From Planctomycetota bacterium (lineage in GTDB: Bacteria > Planctomycetota > Phycisphaerae > Phycisphaerales > UBA1924), in NCBI GenBank assembly GCA_003696675.1, contig RFGH01000224.1, positions 1 through 64,000 on the forward strand: a DNA stretch of 64,000 nt. The letters run 5' to 3'. Below are positions 1 through 7,982 of this stretch, piece after piece. The position numbers were made by a program, and so were the translations under genes. Numbering within the stretch: position 1 is the stretch's first letter; each line of letters opens with the position of its first letter. Below the pieces are notes generated by a model. It was not told the DNA's origin. It worked only from the letters and a program-made list of their open reading frames with translations, and ran no database searches.

Positions 1-716
1 GGGCGCGGGAGGTCGCCAGGATTCTCCGCGCCAAGGGGGTGGCTATCGCAACGATGCCGGCGGTGGCAGCCTCGGTGGCGGGCCTGAGCGTCATGTCGTT
101 CGGCGCCGAGTCGATGAACGGCGTGGGCGGGCTGGGGCTTGGGGCTGGGGCTGCAGTGTTGAGCTGGTCTCTGGGCCTGGTGTACTCGGTGCGGCACCGC
201 ACCACGCAGGGAGCGATCGGCGTCGCGGGGGCGGTGCTTCTGATCCATGTGTACATGGGGCTGATGCCGGGTTTCCTGGTGCTGGTGCGACGCGAACACC
301 CGATCTGGGTGCTGGTCTGGGTGCTCGCGTGCGTGAAGCTTTGCGACATTGGGGCCTATTTCACGGGCACGACGATTGGGCGAAACAAGCTGATCCCCTG
401 GCTCAGCCCGGGCAAGACATGGGAGGGGCTGGCGGGGGGCCTGATCACATCGGGTGTGGCCGGGGCGGTCGGGGCGTGGTGGTTGTCTTCGAGCGGGATC
501 GCGGCCCCGACCGTGCTGGGTGGGGCGGCGATGGGCGTGCTCTTTGGAGGGCTCGGCCAGGTGGGGGACCTCTCGGCGAGCCTGCTCAAGCGCGACGCCG
601 GCGTGAAGGATTCCGGCTCCTCGTTGCCCGGCTTCGGCGGGGTGCTGGATCTGATCGATTCGCCGGTGCTCGTGGCTCCGGTGGCCTTCTGGGCGTTGCA
701 CGGGCTGGCGGGATGA
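1..716 (+). CDS. cdsA: Phosphatidate cytidylyltransferase (CdsA), 5'-truncated
   Basis: The frame is open to the window edge, so the true start lies upstream; the first in-frame GTG at 39 is probably internal. The product makes CDP-diacylglycerol from CTP and phosphatidic acid in the inner membrane. Several hydrophobic segments are visible. The C-terminal family signature is recognisable: LLKR, then KD, then PGFGGVLDLIDS, close to the classical S-x-LKR-x4-KD-x5-PGHGG-x2-DRxD pattern. The usual H of PGHGG is F and the R of DRxD is L, a mild divergence. It is followed 63 bp later, on the same strand, by the coiled-coil protein. Confidence 0.85.
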   Translation, partial: AREVARILRAKGVAIATMPAVAASVAGLSVMSFGAESMNGVGGLGLGAGAAVLSWSLGLVYSVRHRTTQGAIGVAGAVLLIHVYMGLMPGFLVLVRREHPIWVLVWVLACVKLCDIGAYFTGTTIGRNKLIPWLSPGKTWEGLAGGLITSGVAGAVGAWWLSSSGIAAPTVLGGAAMGVLFGGLGQVGDLSASLLKRDAGVKDSGSSLPGFGGVLDLIDSPVLVAPVAFWALHGLAG

Positions 717-779
717 ACGGCGGAGGGGTGGGGGGCTAGAATTGGGCGAGCCGTTCGTTTCGATCGGCAGGAGGACCGG

Positions 780-1535
780 ATGTCGGTAACCAAGCAGCTT
801 CTCGCGGTGTTCCGAGTCGACAAAGAGATCAGGGGCTTGAGCTCGCGGCTGAACGCGGCGGAGCGTTTCCTCGGAGAACAGACCCGGCAGCTGGCGGATA
901 TCTCCACGCAGGTCTCCTCGCTGCAGGCCCAGCTTCGACAACTCCAGGCATCGGCGAACAATGCCGAGGGTGAGAGCAAACGGATCGAGGCCCACATCAA
1001 CGAGCTGCGTGAGAAGATGAACAACGCGCAGACGAACAAGGAATACAAAGCGCTGCTCAGCGAGGTCAACAACCTGAAAGAGCAGCGTTCTTCATTTGAC
1101 GACGAAGCGCTCGGGCATATGGAAAAGATCGAGCAGATCAAAGCCAAGCTCAGCACACTGGAGGAGTCTCGTGTGGAGCGAGAGAAGCTCCGTAAGGTGG
1201 CGGAGGCCGAACGCCAGGAACGGGCTGACGAGATCGCCGCGAAACTCGCCGAGTTGAGAGCCCGACGCGAAGAGTTGGCCGCGGGCGTTCCCAAGGACGC
1301 GATGGCGATCTACGAGGAACTGCTCGCTCAGCGCGGCGAGGACGCGATGGCGCCGCTGGAGATCGTGGATCGCAAGCGGCATGAGTTCGTGTGCGGGTCG
1401 TCGATGATGTCGGTTCCGGTTGAGGTAGCTGCGCAGTTGATGCAAGGCCGGCTGACGCTCTCGCCCAACGACGGGTGCATCCTGTATCTGACCGAGCAGA
1501 CCGAAGAGATTTTGATGGCGACCTTCAAGAAGTGA
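780..1535 (+). CDS. Coiled-coil protein with degenerate C4-type zinc-ribbon tail
   Basis: 251 residues. Residues of about 1-190 are charged, heptad-like and almost free of proline, so a long coiled coil. The tail (HEFVCGSSMMSVP ... NDGCILYL) matches in layout the C-terminal zinc ribbon of this widespread bacterial family, which normally has CxxC ... CxxCGRILY. Here only one Cys of each pair is left, so zinc binding looks lost. GAGGACCGG just before the ATG could serve as a weak ribosome site. Function of the family is not established; binding of nucleic acid or a scaffold role is inference only. Confidence 0.75.
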   Translation: MSVTKQLLAVFRVDKEIRGLSSRLNAAERFLGEQTRQLADISTQVSSLQAQLRQLQASANNAEGESKRIEAHINELREKMNNAQTNKEYKALLSEVNNLKEQRSSFDDEALGHMEKIEQIKAKLSTLEESRVEREKLRKVAEAERQERADEIAAKLAELRARREELAAGVPKDAMAIYEELLAQRGEDAMAPLEIVDRKRHEFVCGSSMMSVPVEVAAQLMQGRLTLSPNDGCILYLTEQTEEILMATFKK

Positions 1536-1573
1536 TCGTCTGATCGGCTCTTCTGTTGCAGCGAGAGCCAAAC

Positions 1574-2614
1574 TTAGAATAACTCGGATGTCTTCGGGGA
1601 GACGCCAAGGTATTCGCATGCCTTGGCGGTGAGTGCCCGTCCGCGTCGGGTGCGGGCCAGGAAGCCGATCTGGAGAAGATAGGGCTCGACCACATCCTCC
1701 AGAGTTCCCGAGTCCTCGTTCATCGTGGCGGCCACGGCTTCGAGCCCGACCGGTCCGCAGTCATAGACCGTGGCGATGGTTCGGAGGTAGGCGCGATCAA
1801 GCTCGTCGAGTCCGAGATGGTCGACGCCTTCGAGCCGCAGTGCGTCATCGACGATCGCGCCGGACATATGTCCTCCCGCTCGGACATCCGCGAAGTCGCG
1901 GACGCGGCGGAGGAGTCTGTTGGCGATCCGGGGCGTTCCGCGGGACCGCGATGCGATCGCTTCGAGCGATCCGGGATCGACGCGATGGATCCCGAGCAAC
2001 GAGCACGAGCGTTCGAGGATGCGTGTCAGTTCCGGCTCGTTGTAGTATCGAAGATGGTGGGTGATGCCGAATCGAGAGCGGAGGGGTGAGGACAGCAGCC
2101 CGGCGCGGGTGGTGGCGCCGATAAGGGTGAACGGGGCGCACTTGATCTGTACGGTGCGGGCGTTGAGCCCGGTGTCGAGGCAGACATCGATGCGGAAATC
2201 CTCCATCGCCGGGTAGATGAACTCCTCGACGGCGACGGGGAGCCGGTGGATCTCATCGATGAAGAGGACATCCCCAGCCTGGAGACGGGTTAGCACCGCG
2301 ACCAGATCGGTGCCGCGGGCCAGGGCCGGACCGGAGGTTGTGTGCACGCGTGTGCCCAGCTCGGCCCCGATGACATGGGCAATGGTGGGCTTGCCCAGAC
2401 CGGGCGGGCCGTGCAGGAGCACATGTTCGAGATGTTCGCGCGAACCATCATCCCGCGCTTTGGTGCGGGCCTGGACTGCCTCGACCGCGATAAGCAGACG
2501 CTCGACGAGTTCGGGCTGGCCGACATACTCGTCGAGGCTGCGTGGACGCAGGGCCCAGTTGGCGGACTCTTCCTCGGGAGTCTGGATGGGCGAAATCAGG
2601 CGTTCGGTGGCCAT
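1574..2614 (-). CDS. ruvB: Holliday junction branch migration helicase RuvB
   Basis: 346 residues, normal family length. RuvB is the hexameric AAA+ motor that drives RuvA-bound Holliday junctions. Visible: the N-terminal LRPRSLDEYVGQ segment, Walker A GPPGLGKPT (residues 69-77), Walker B FIDEIHRL, sensor-1 IGATTRAGLLSSPLRSRFG, the RSRGTPRIANRLLRR arginine-finger region and a winged-helix C-terminus. The Walker A residue after the lysine is Pro76 instead of Thr (codon CCC rather than ACC), which is unexpected in a working AAA+ ATPase. It is convergent with the coiled-coil gene, 38 bp apart. ruvA and ruvC are not in the window. Confidence 0.95.
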   Translation of the reverse strand: MATERLISPIQTPEEESANWALRPRSLDEYVGQPELVERLLIAVEAVQARTKARDDGSREHLEHVLLHGPPGLGKPTIAHVIGAELGTRVHTTSGPALARGTDLVAVLTRLQAGDVLFIDEIHRLPVAVEEFIYPAMEDFRIDVCLDTGLNARTVQIKCAPFTLIGATTRAGLLSSPLRSRFGITHHLRYYNEPELTRILERSCSLLGIHRVDPGSLEAIASRSRGTPRIANRLLRRVRDFADVRAGGHMSGAIVDDALRLEGVDHLGLDELDRAYLRTIATVYDCGPVGLEAVAATMNEDSGTLEDVVEPYLLQIGFLARTRRGRALTAKACEYLGVSPKTSELF

Positions 2615-2672
2615 GCTCGGACAGTGTATCGGTTGGGGGCCTGTCCGGGCATGACCTGCCGAGCATGTGGGA

Positions 2673-4634
2673 TCAGTTTCCCGCTGACGCGGTTTCCTGT
2701 GCTTCGGCCTCGGGGCGGGGGAGCAGGGAGGGCGCGTTGGCGAGGTTATACGCGGTGACAGCGGTGTTCACGGCGGACTGGATCAGATACTCCTCGATGG
2801 CGAGATCGAGCTTGTCGTTCTGGGTGTGCCAGCCGTAGCCGTATTCGGCGCGTCCGATCTCGTCCCAGAAGAAGCCCGGGATGCCCTCGCGGTTGAAGGC
2901 GGCGTGGTCGGAACCGCCGTGGGTATCGATTGCGGCGCCGGTGGGCCGGATGTTCACGAGGAGGTCTTTGCCGTCGATCTCGGAGTAGAACCGCCCATTG
3001 ACCCAGCTGGTGGCCGCGGCGAGATAATCGACCATCACATCGGCCGCCGGGACGCCGCCCTGGTAGTTTGTGCCGCCGTCATCGACGAACGCGGCGGAGA
3101 TCTTTGACTTCTCCTCATCGGAGAGCGAGCGGACATAGGCACGCGAGCCGAGCAGCCCCTGCTCCTCGCCCGACCAGAGCGCAAAGCGGATGGTGCGCTT
3201 GGGTTTCACGCCGAGGGTACTGAGAATGCGGGCGGCTTCCATGGTGACGGCGGTTCCGGTACCGTTGTCGGTCACACCCTGAGAACCAGGACCGTTCCAC
3301 GAGTCCTGGTGGGCCGAGATGATGATGACCTCATCGGGGTACTCGGTGCCGGGGATCTCCGCGATGACATTGTAAACGGGGATCGGGCCGGCGACGAGCG
3401 TGTGAGGCAGATCGAACTCGATATCGACCGGAACGCCCTGTGCGAGCCGTGCGGCGATGAAGTCGTGGTCAGATTGGCGGACATTGACCTCGATATCGAC
3501 GGGGATGTCGTCCAGTTCGCGTTCACGCCAGCCGTTGATGCTGGTGGTCCACACACGCTCGTCCTTTGAGCTTGACACAAAGCCCGCTGGGTTTTCGGCG
3601 AGGACCTTGGCGAGGATCGGATCATCAAACTCGGGTTTGTCGCTGGTTTCCAGTTCGCCGGCGAGCACGAACTCCATCGGGAACGAGTTGCCCGACGAGG
3701 AAGTTGAGGAACCGGTCATCTTGTCGCCGTCGAGCGTGAGCTTGATTTCGGAAACACCCATCGAATGCGAGTAGCGGAACTGCAGGTCGTTTCCTTCCAT
3801 CCGGGCGTCCTGGAGCGGGCCGGACGAGAAGTTCTGGACTGAGATGACGCCCTCGGGGGATTCGCCGAGCTTGGTCAGTACCAGATCGACCGGGATCTTG
3901 GTGCCGTTGTAATCGAGCGAGCCTGTCCACCTCTGGCCCTCGGGGAGGGCGGCCTGTTCGGATTCTTCCGCGACCGACTCTCCGGCGAGCTGCTTGCGTG
4001 TTTTGTCGCGCAGCTCGGCGTGCTCACGCATCAGGAATCCGACCGAGCGGATGCCGCGCCGTCCGGAGTACTCGGGGGTCATCAGAACCCAAGCCCCGGT
4101 GTAGGAGCCGGCGTTCGCTTCGTACTCTTCCAATGACGCTGGCATGGCGATGGCGGGGCCGCGGAGCGGGCCATCGGTGCCGCGTGTCCAAGCGAGGGTG
4201 GTGAACTCCAAGTCGCGAAGTTTGCCGTCGCCGCGCCCGGGATCAGCCAGATACACCGTGCCGGTGCTCGGGCCGCGATCGAATCGGGTGGCGATGGTGC
4301 CCCATTGCTCGAGTCGTGCGTTCGCCAGCCCCCATTCTGCGAAGTGATCGCGGGACCACTCCTGGGCTTTTTCTGAAGCCAGGGAGCCGGTCAGACGCGG
4401 GCCGTAGGTCTCCACCATTTCGGTGAGCAGGGCCATGACTTGCGAGTTGTTGGTCCCTTCATCGATGATGGCCTCGATGACCTTGGGATCGCCCATTTCG
4501 ATCGCGGGCGGGGGCACACGCTCGCCGTTGATGACCGCGAACCGTTCGGGAGCGGTGGGGGCGGATTGACAGCCGGCGAGCATTCCGGCGGCGAAGACCA
4601 TGGTGAACAGACCGGCGGTCCGAGCGAATCGCAT
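2673..4634 (-). CDS. M28-family zinc peptidase, lipoprotein
   Basis: 653 residues. An N-terminal signal ends in a lipobox (MLAGC, Cys22), so the protein is a membrane-anchored envelope lipoprotein. Residues of about 140-400 resemble a protease-associated domain with an insertion. The C-terminal third is a cocatalytic di-zinc aminopeptidase fold: SAHQDSW (His442), VTDNGTG (Asp456), WSGEEQG (Glu490/Glu491), VDDGG (Asp519) and GWHTQNDKLD (His602). Family knowledge says M28 enzymes remove N-terminal residues or cut carboxypeptidase-type substrates; the actual substrate cannot be read. It stands alone on the minus strand between ruvB and an unrelated secreted protein. Confidence 0.88.
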   Translation of the reverse strand: MRFARTAGLFTMVFAAGMLAGCQSAPTAPERFAVINGERVPPPAIEMGDPKVIEAIIDEGTNNSQVMALLTEMVETYGPRLTGSLASEKAQEWSRDHFAEWGLANARLEQWGTIATRFDRGPSTGTVYLADPGRGDGKLRDLEFTTLAWTRGTDGPLRGPAIAMPASLEEYEANAGSYTGAWVLMTPEYSGRRGIRSVGFLMREHAELRDKTRKQLAGESVAEESEQAALPEGQRWTGSLDYNGTKIPVDLVLTKLGESPEGVISVQNFSSGPLQDARMEGNDLQFRYSHSMGVSEIKLTLDGDKMTGSSTSSSGNSFPMEFVLAGELETSDKPEFDDPILAKVLAENPAGFVSSSKDERVWTTSINGWRERELDDIPVDIEVNVRQSDHDFIAARLAQGVPVDIEFDLPHTLVAGPIPVYNVIAEIPGTEYPDEVIIISAHQDSWNGPGSQGVTDNGTGTAVTMEAARILSTLGVKPKRTIRFALWSGEEQGLLGSRAYVRSLSDEEKSKISAAFVDDGGTNYQGGVPAADVMVDYLAAATSWVNGRFYSEIDGKDLLVNIRPTGAAIDTHGGSDHAAFNREGIPGFFWDEIGRAEYGYGWHTQNDKLDLAIEEYLIQSAVNTAVTAYNLANAPSLLPRPEAEAQETASAGN

Positions 4635-4679
4635 GGGGAGCGACCTCCAGACAGGTGTGATCGGGTGAGACGAGACCCT

Positions 4680-4693
4680 CGCCCGAGTGGGCG
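4680..4693. repeat. Short GC palindrome in intergenic spacer
   Basis: CGCCC-GAGT-GGGCG, a 5-bp stem with a 4-nt loop, in the 190-bp gap between the M28 peptidase gene and the secreted protein. A similar CCCG...CGGG core follows at about 4708. It is one of several similar palindromes in non-coding spacers of this window (see findings). No T-run follows on either strand, so it is not a convincing terminator. Confidence 0.35.
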
Positions 4694-4821
4694 ATATCCC
4701 GTTTCAACCCGTGCGGGCGAACTTGGTTGCGTCCGGAACCTCGCGGGAAGTGAACAGACGCGGCCGCACCGGGGGTGTGGCTGCGGAAGGATAGCCGAAT
4801 CTGAATGATCGGTGGGGTGGC

Positions 4822-6276
4822 TTACTTGAGCGGGAGGCCCTTGCGCTTCCAGAGGTTGACCAGGCGGTCCAGGGTGATCGGTTCCCAGATGCGTCCGTTG
4901 TGCAGTTCCGTGCGCAGCGGCTCGCCGCGGCCGTTGTACAGGTGCCTTGCGGCGGGGGTGTTGGCGTCGGGACGGGAGCGGACCACCCAGAGTTCGGGGG
5001 TCGCGGGGGGCTGCTCGACGGTGTCCTGGCGGAGGGTGATCGTGTTGGTGCCCGGGTTGTATGCGTAGAAGGCGAAATCTCCGGTTTGCCTGTTTTTGAC
5101 AAGCAGGGGGATCATGACCTGAGCGAGAACCTGTGAGACATACGCGTCGCCTTGGATGAGCGGCTTGGTATCCTGCAGGGGCAGTCCCGGCTGCTTGAGC
5201 TGGACCGTCATGCTGTTGCCAGAGCGGGCACCTGTGACGCTGGATTCGGTGGTGACCTCGCCCTGCCTGAGGGCCATATTGACCGTCCAAGATTCCTCCT
5301 TGAAATCCTCGCTGACAAAGTACACCGCCCTGGTGTCGACCCGGAGATTGGGTTCCAGCGCCATGGCGTCGAGTTGGACGATGAAGCCGGGGGTCTTGTC
5401 GGATCCGCGCCAGCGGCTCTCCGGCTTGCCGGTCACTTCACCGCGGAACCCGGACTTGAAGCGGATGCGTCGGTAGCCGTGCTCCTTATCGTCGGACTCG
5501 TCTCCCGTGGCGGAGGGGGTGTAGAGGCGTTCCCATCGCTCGCCGTAGGACTCGGCAAGCTTGCGCAGCTGATCTGGGGTCAAGCTGCGAAGCAGTGACC
5601 GGGCGTTCTCGATCGCGGCGGCCCTGGCTTCGGAGCGGGCTTCGAGGCTGGAGAGATCCATCGTGCCGACCGTGGTCTCGTACAGTGCTCGGGCTGTCGC
5701 GAAGACGCGTTCTTCGCACATGAGGTCGAAGACGACGAACTGCCGGGGTTCGACACGAAAGACGGAAAAGCCGCGAACGAGGGCGGGTTGGCCATCAAAA
5801 GCGGGGAAGTTGAGGTAAACCCGTTCACCCTCGATGCCTGCGGCAGCCAGGCCGCTTTGTCGTTCGCGGACCGTGACCGTGGTCTGGATGATGTTGCCCT
5901 TCATGTCCTCGCGTCCGTTGGCCCGGCGGAGCTGGTCGATGATCGACTCGATGACATCGCGGCTGGTCAAGTCGGGGTTGGTCGTCTTCTGGCCCTTGAT
6001 CACCAGAACGCCGAGCCCATCGGGGAACTCGACGCCCAGGGTGGCGTTGGAGCCGAAACTGGTCATCTCGGCTTTGGAATCGACCGGCAGAAAGACGGAC
6101 AGCCCGATCGCCTCGAGGCGGGTGGGGGTGGACTGCAGTTTGACCCCGATAGGGCCAGGCTGGGCTTCTGTCTGGGGGGGCGTCCCGAGGGTCGGGCGGG
6201 CGGTCTGGGCCTGGCAGGGGAGGGTGAGGAGCGTCACGCCGGTGGCGGCGGCAAGTTTGAAAAGGCGGCGGGTCAT
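4822..6276 (-). CDS. Hypothetical secreted protein
   Basis: 484 residues from MTRRLF; an in-frame ATG 12 bp upstream (6288) is possible but has a poorer context. Residues 1-25 form a signal peptide (KLAAATGVTLLTLPCQAQ). The rest is soluble, mixed alpha/beta, without metal motifs or repeats that I recognise. The middle holds an Ala/Arg-rich helix followed by SLTPDQLRKLAESYGERW. No family recognised and no function proposed. It is separated by about 190 bp from the M28 peptidase gene downstream on the same strand. Confidence 0.7.
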   Translation of the reverse strand: MTRRLFKLAAATGVTLLTLPCQAQTARPTLGTPPQTEAQPGPIGVKLQSTPTRLEAIGLSVFLPVDSKAEMTSFGSNATLGVEFPDGLGVLVIKGQKTTNPDLTSRDVIESIIDQLRRANGREDMKGNIIQTTVTVRERQSGLAAAGIEGERVYLNFPAFDGQPALVRGFSVFRVEPRQFVVFDLMCEERVFATARALYETTVGTMDLSSLEARSEARAAAIENARSLLRSLTPDQLRKLAESYGERWERLYTPSATGDESDDKEHGYRRIRFKSGFRGEVTGKPESRWRGSDKTPGFIVQLDAMALEPNLRVDTRAVYFVSEDFKEESWTVNMALRQGEVTTESSVTGARSGNSMTVQLKQPGLPLQDTKPLIQGDAYVSQVLAQVMIPLLVKNRQTGDFAFYAYNPGTNTITLRQDTVEQPPATPELWVVRSRPDANTPAARHLYNGRGEPLRTELHNGRIWEPITLDRLVNLWKRKGLPLK

Positions 6277-6394
6277 CGGATCCTCCAAAATCGGTCCTTA
6301 TCACGATTCGGCCCGGCGAGCCCGGCGGGTGGAGGATTCTGGGATCATCACCCGTCGATGTCCAAAAAGGGGCGTTGGGGCGGGGTGGTCTTGA

Positions 6395-6422
6395 TTGACT
6401 CGTCCCGGCGGGGGTCTACGCT
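6395..6422 (+). promoter_or_regulatory. Possible sigma-70-type promoter of the ribosomal cluster
   Basis: TTGACT (6395-6400), a 16-bp spacer, then TACGCT (6417-6422), about 150 bp upstream of rpsJ. The -35 is good and the -10 is poor (T, A and the last T match). It is the best candidate seen in the 6289-6575 spacer, which has no gene. Low certainty. Confidence 0.25.
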
Positions 6423-6462
6423 TCCCGGCTCGACCGGGGTCGATCTCCGGTGATTGCATTGT

Positions 6463-6482
6463 CACCCCGCTCCAGCGGGGTG
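6463..6482 (+). promoter_or_regulatory. Hairpin in the rpsJ leader
   Basis: CACCCCGC-TCCA-GCGGGGTG, a perfect 8-bp stem with a 4-nt loop, about 95 bp upstream of the rpsJ start. TCTCC rather than a T-run follows, so it looks like an RNA structure in the 5' leader rather than a terminator. The S10 leader of other bacteria is an autoregulatory target of L4; whether this hairpin plays such a role is unknown. Confidence 0.35.
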
Positions 6483-6575
6483 TCTCCATCGATGGCAGCC
6501 GACGATCAGGCCCGGGCGGTCCGGGGCAAGCTCGTCGGCCCGACGGGCGGGATGGCCCGCACGAGGACGGACTTC

Positions 6576-6884
6576 ATGAACGGCGGCAGGATTCGCATTC
6601 GGATGGAGGCCTACGACCATATCGCGCTCGACGCGTCGGCGCGAGAGATCGTGGACCACGCCAAGCGCACCAACGCCAAGGTCAAGGGCCCGGTGCCCCT
6701 GCCCACCCGGATTGAGCGGTACACTGTTCTTCGCGGCCCGTTTATCGACAAGAAGTCCCGCGAGCAGTTCGAGATCCGCACTCACAAGCGGATCATTGAC
6801 ATCCATGAGCCCAACGCTCGCACGGTCGAAGCCCTGAACAGGCTCGTCGTTCCGGCGGGCGTGTTCGTGAAAATCAAGGCTTGA
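6576..6884 (+). CDS. rpsJ: 30S ribosomal protein S10 (uS10)
   Basis: 102 residues beginning [15 protein letters not shown], which aligns with the usual S10 N-terminus; GAGGACGG lies about 7 nt upstream. In-frame ATGs at 6492 and 6552 would add up to 28 residues not found in S10, so I prefer 6576. S10 sits in the 30S head and also binds NusB. Conserved [20 protein letters not shown] and the RTHKRIIDI segment are present. It opens the ribosomal cluster, but a terminator-like hairpin separates it from rplC. rpsL, rpsG, fusA and tuf are not upstream. Confidence 0.95.
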   Translation: MNGGRIRIRMEAYDHIALDASAREIVDHAKRTNAKVKGPVPLPTRIERYTVLRGPFIDKKSREQFEIRTHKRIIDIHEPNARTVEALNRLVVPAGVFVKIKA

Positions 6885-6888
6885 TTTC

Positions 6889-6921
6889 TGCCCCTATCGC
6901 CTGCCGCGATAGGGGCATTTT
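6889..6921 (+). terminator. Intrinsic terminator-like hairpin between rpsJ and rplC
   Basis: A perfect 12-bp stem (6889-6900 with 6906-6917, arms TGCCCCTATCGC and GCGATAGGGGCA) with a 5-nt loop, followed by TTTT (6918-6921). It starts 5 bp after the rpsJ stop codon. By shape this is a textbook intrinsic terminator, placed inside what is normally one S10 transcription unit. Confidence 0.75.
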
Positions 6922-7002
6922 CCTCGAAATCGTCCTCTGCCGGCAACCCCTCGGGGCGGCACGACGCGGAACCCGGCCGAACCGGGATGTGAGGCATCCG
7001 CC

Positions 7003-7692
7003 ATGACCCTTCCGTCCAAGAGCGCCCATCTTCTGGGCCAGAAGATCGGCATGACCCGCGTTTATGACGAGCAGGGCGTTTCGATCCCGGTCACTGTGAT
7101 CAAGTTCGAGCCGAACCGTGTGACCCAGGTCCGCACGCCCGAGGTCGACGGGTATTCCGCTGTTCAGATCGGTGCCGATTCGATGAAGGCCCGCAACTCC
7201 ACCATGCCCCTGATCGGGCATGACGCAAAGGCCGGGTCGGGTCCGCTCCGCATTCACCGCGAGTTCCGTATGTCCGAGAAGGACGCGGCTAGCTTCGAGC
7301 TGGGCCAGGAACTGACCGTAGAGGTCTTCGAAGGCGTCAAGTTTGTGGATGTGATCGGGACCAGCAAGGGCAAGGGCTTCCAGGGCGGCATGAAGCGTCA
7401 CAACTTCAAGGGCCAGCTGGCCAGCCACGGCGTGGAACGCAAGCACCGCTCGCCCGGCTCGATCGGAGGCCATGCGACCAATCGTGGTCACTCGGGCAAG
7501 CTGAAGAAGGGTAAGCGGATGGCCGGTCACATGGGTGCGGAGCGTGTCACCGTCCGCAGCCTTGACATCGTCCGCCTGGACAAGGAGAACGGGCTGATTT
7601 TGGTCAAGGGACCCGTCCCGGGCCCGAACAAGGGCTGGGTTGAGGTCCGTCCTGCGATCCGGCTGAATCGCTCGAAGTCCAAGCGGGGCTGA
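7003..7692 (+). CDS. rplC: 50S ribosomal protein L3 (uL3)
   Basis: 229 residues. L3 is an early assembly protein of the large subunit near the peptidyl-transferase centre. Visible: LLGQKIGMTRVYDEQG at the N-terminus, the GTSKGKGFQGGMKRHNFKG segment, and the long central loop with HRSPGSIGGHA and KGKRMAGHMG. The C-terminus ends RLNRSKSKRG. It lies 118 bp after rpsJ, behind a terminator-like hairpin, and 290 bp before rplD, an unusually long gap for this operon. Confidence 0.97.
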   Translation: MTLPSKSAHLLGQKIGMTRVYDEQGVSIPVTVIKFEPNRVTQVRTPEVDGYSAVQIGADSMKARNSTMPLIGHDAKAGSGPLRIHREFRMSEKDAASFELGQELTVEVFEGVKFVDVIGTSKGKGFQGGMKRHNFKGQLASHGVERKHRSPGSIGGHATNRGHSGKLKKGKRMAGHMGAERVTVRSLDIVRLDKENGLILVKGPVPGPNKGWVEVRPAIRLNRSKSKRG

Positions 7693-7743
7693 GCGCGATT
7701 TGAAGAGTTTGGGCCGATTCGTTCGGTCCGGGTTGATTCCTGT

Positions 7744-7941
7744 CAGGGGCGGGCGAATGATCCCGACCCTGCAAGGCCCGGAAGGTCTGGTTGAGAAACC
7801 ACCGGGCGGCGACAAGTCAACAGCAGCCCGCTCCGACCTGGGTGGGCAGCGCCGAGTCGATCCCGTGCCGCTGGCACTCCTCTAGGGGTGCGTAAGCGAT
7901 AGCCAGCAGCCGGGTGAAGCGAAGCAACCCACGGGGCACGG
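7744..7941 (+). ncRNA. Candidate structured leader RNA between rplC and rplD
   Basis: The 290-bp rplC-rplD gap holds no credible ORF but many complementary segments. P1: CAGGG 7744-7748 with CCCTG 7767-7771, enclosing CGGG 7750-7753 with CCCG 7762-7765. P2: GCCCGG 7776-7781 with CCGGGC 7802-7807, enclosing TGGTT-GAGA-AACCA (7788-7801) with a GNRA tetraloop. P3: GGCG 7808-7811 with CGCC 7850-7853, enclosing GCCCGC 7826-7831 with GTGGGC 7842-7847. P4: CCGTGCC 7863-7869 with GGCACGG 7935-7941, enclosing GCTGGC 7870-7875 with GCCAGC 7902-7907. The P2 bulge AGGTC 7783-7787 could pair with GACCT 7835-7839 in the P3 loop. An L4-responsive leader is a guess. Confidence 0.5.
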
Positions 7942-7982
7942 TGTCCCGAGGGTTTCCGAGGCGTCAGGCGAGGTAAAGACTC

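Noticed and set aside
356-1294. Long minus-strand open frame over cdsA and the coiled-coil gene
   Set aside because: Antisense shadow typical of high-GC DNA; Ser/Arg-rich composition, no ribosome site, no family.
7700-7885. 61-codon leader peptide between rplC and rplD
   Set aside because: No good ribosome site and composition not protein-like; the complementarity pattern explains the region better.
7744-7941. SRP 4.5S RNA, RNase P RNA, tmRNA or 6S RNA
   Set aside because: The SRP GGAAGGAAGCAGC core is absent (only CCGGAAGG is seen), RNase P conserved segments are absent, there is no tRNA-like end, and the fold is a series of short hairpins rather than a rod.
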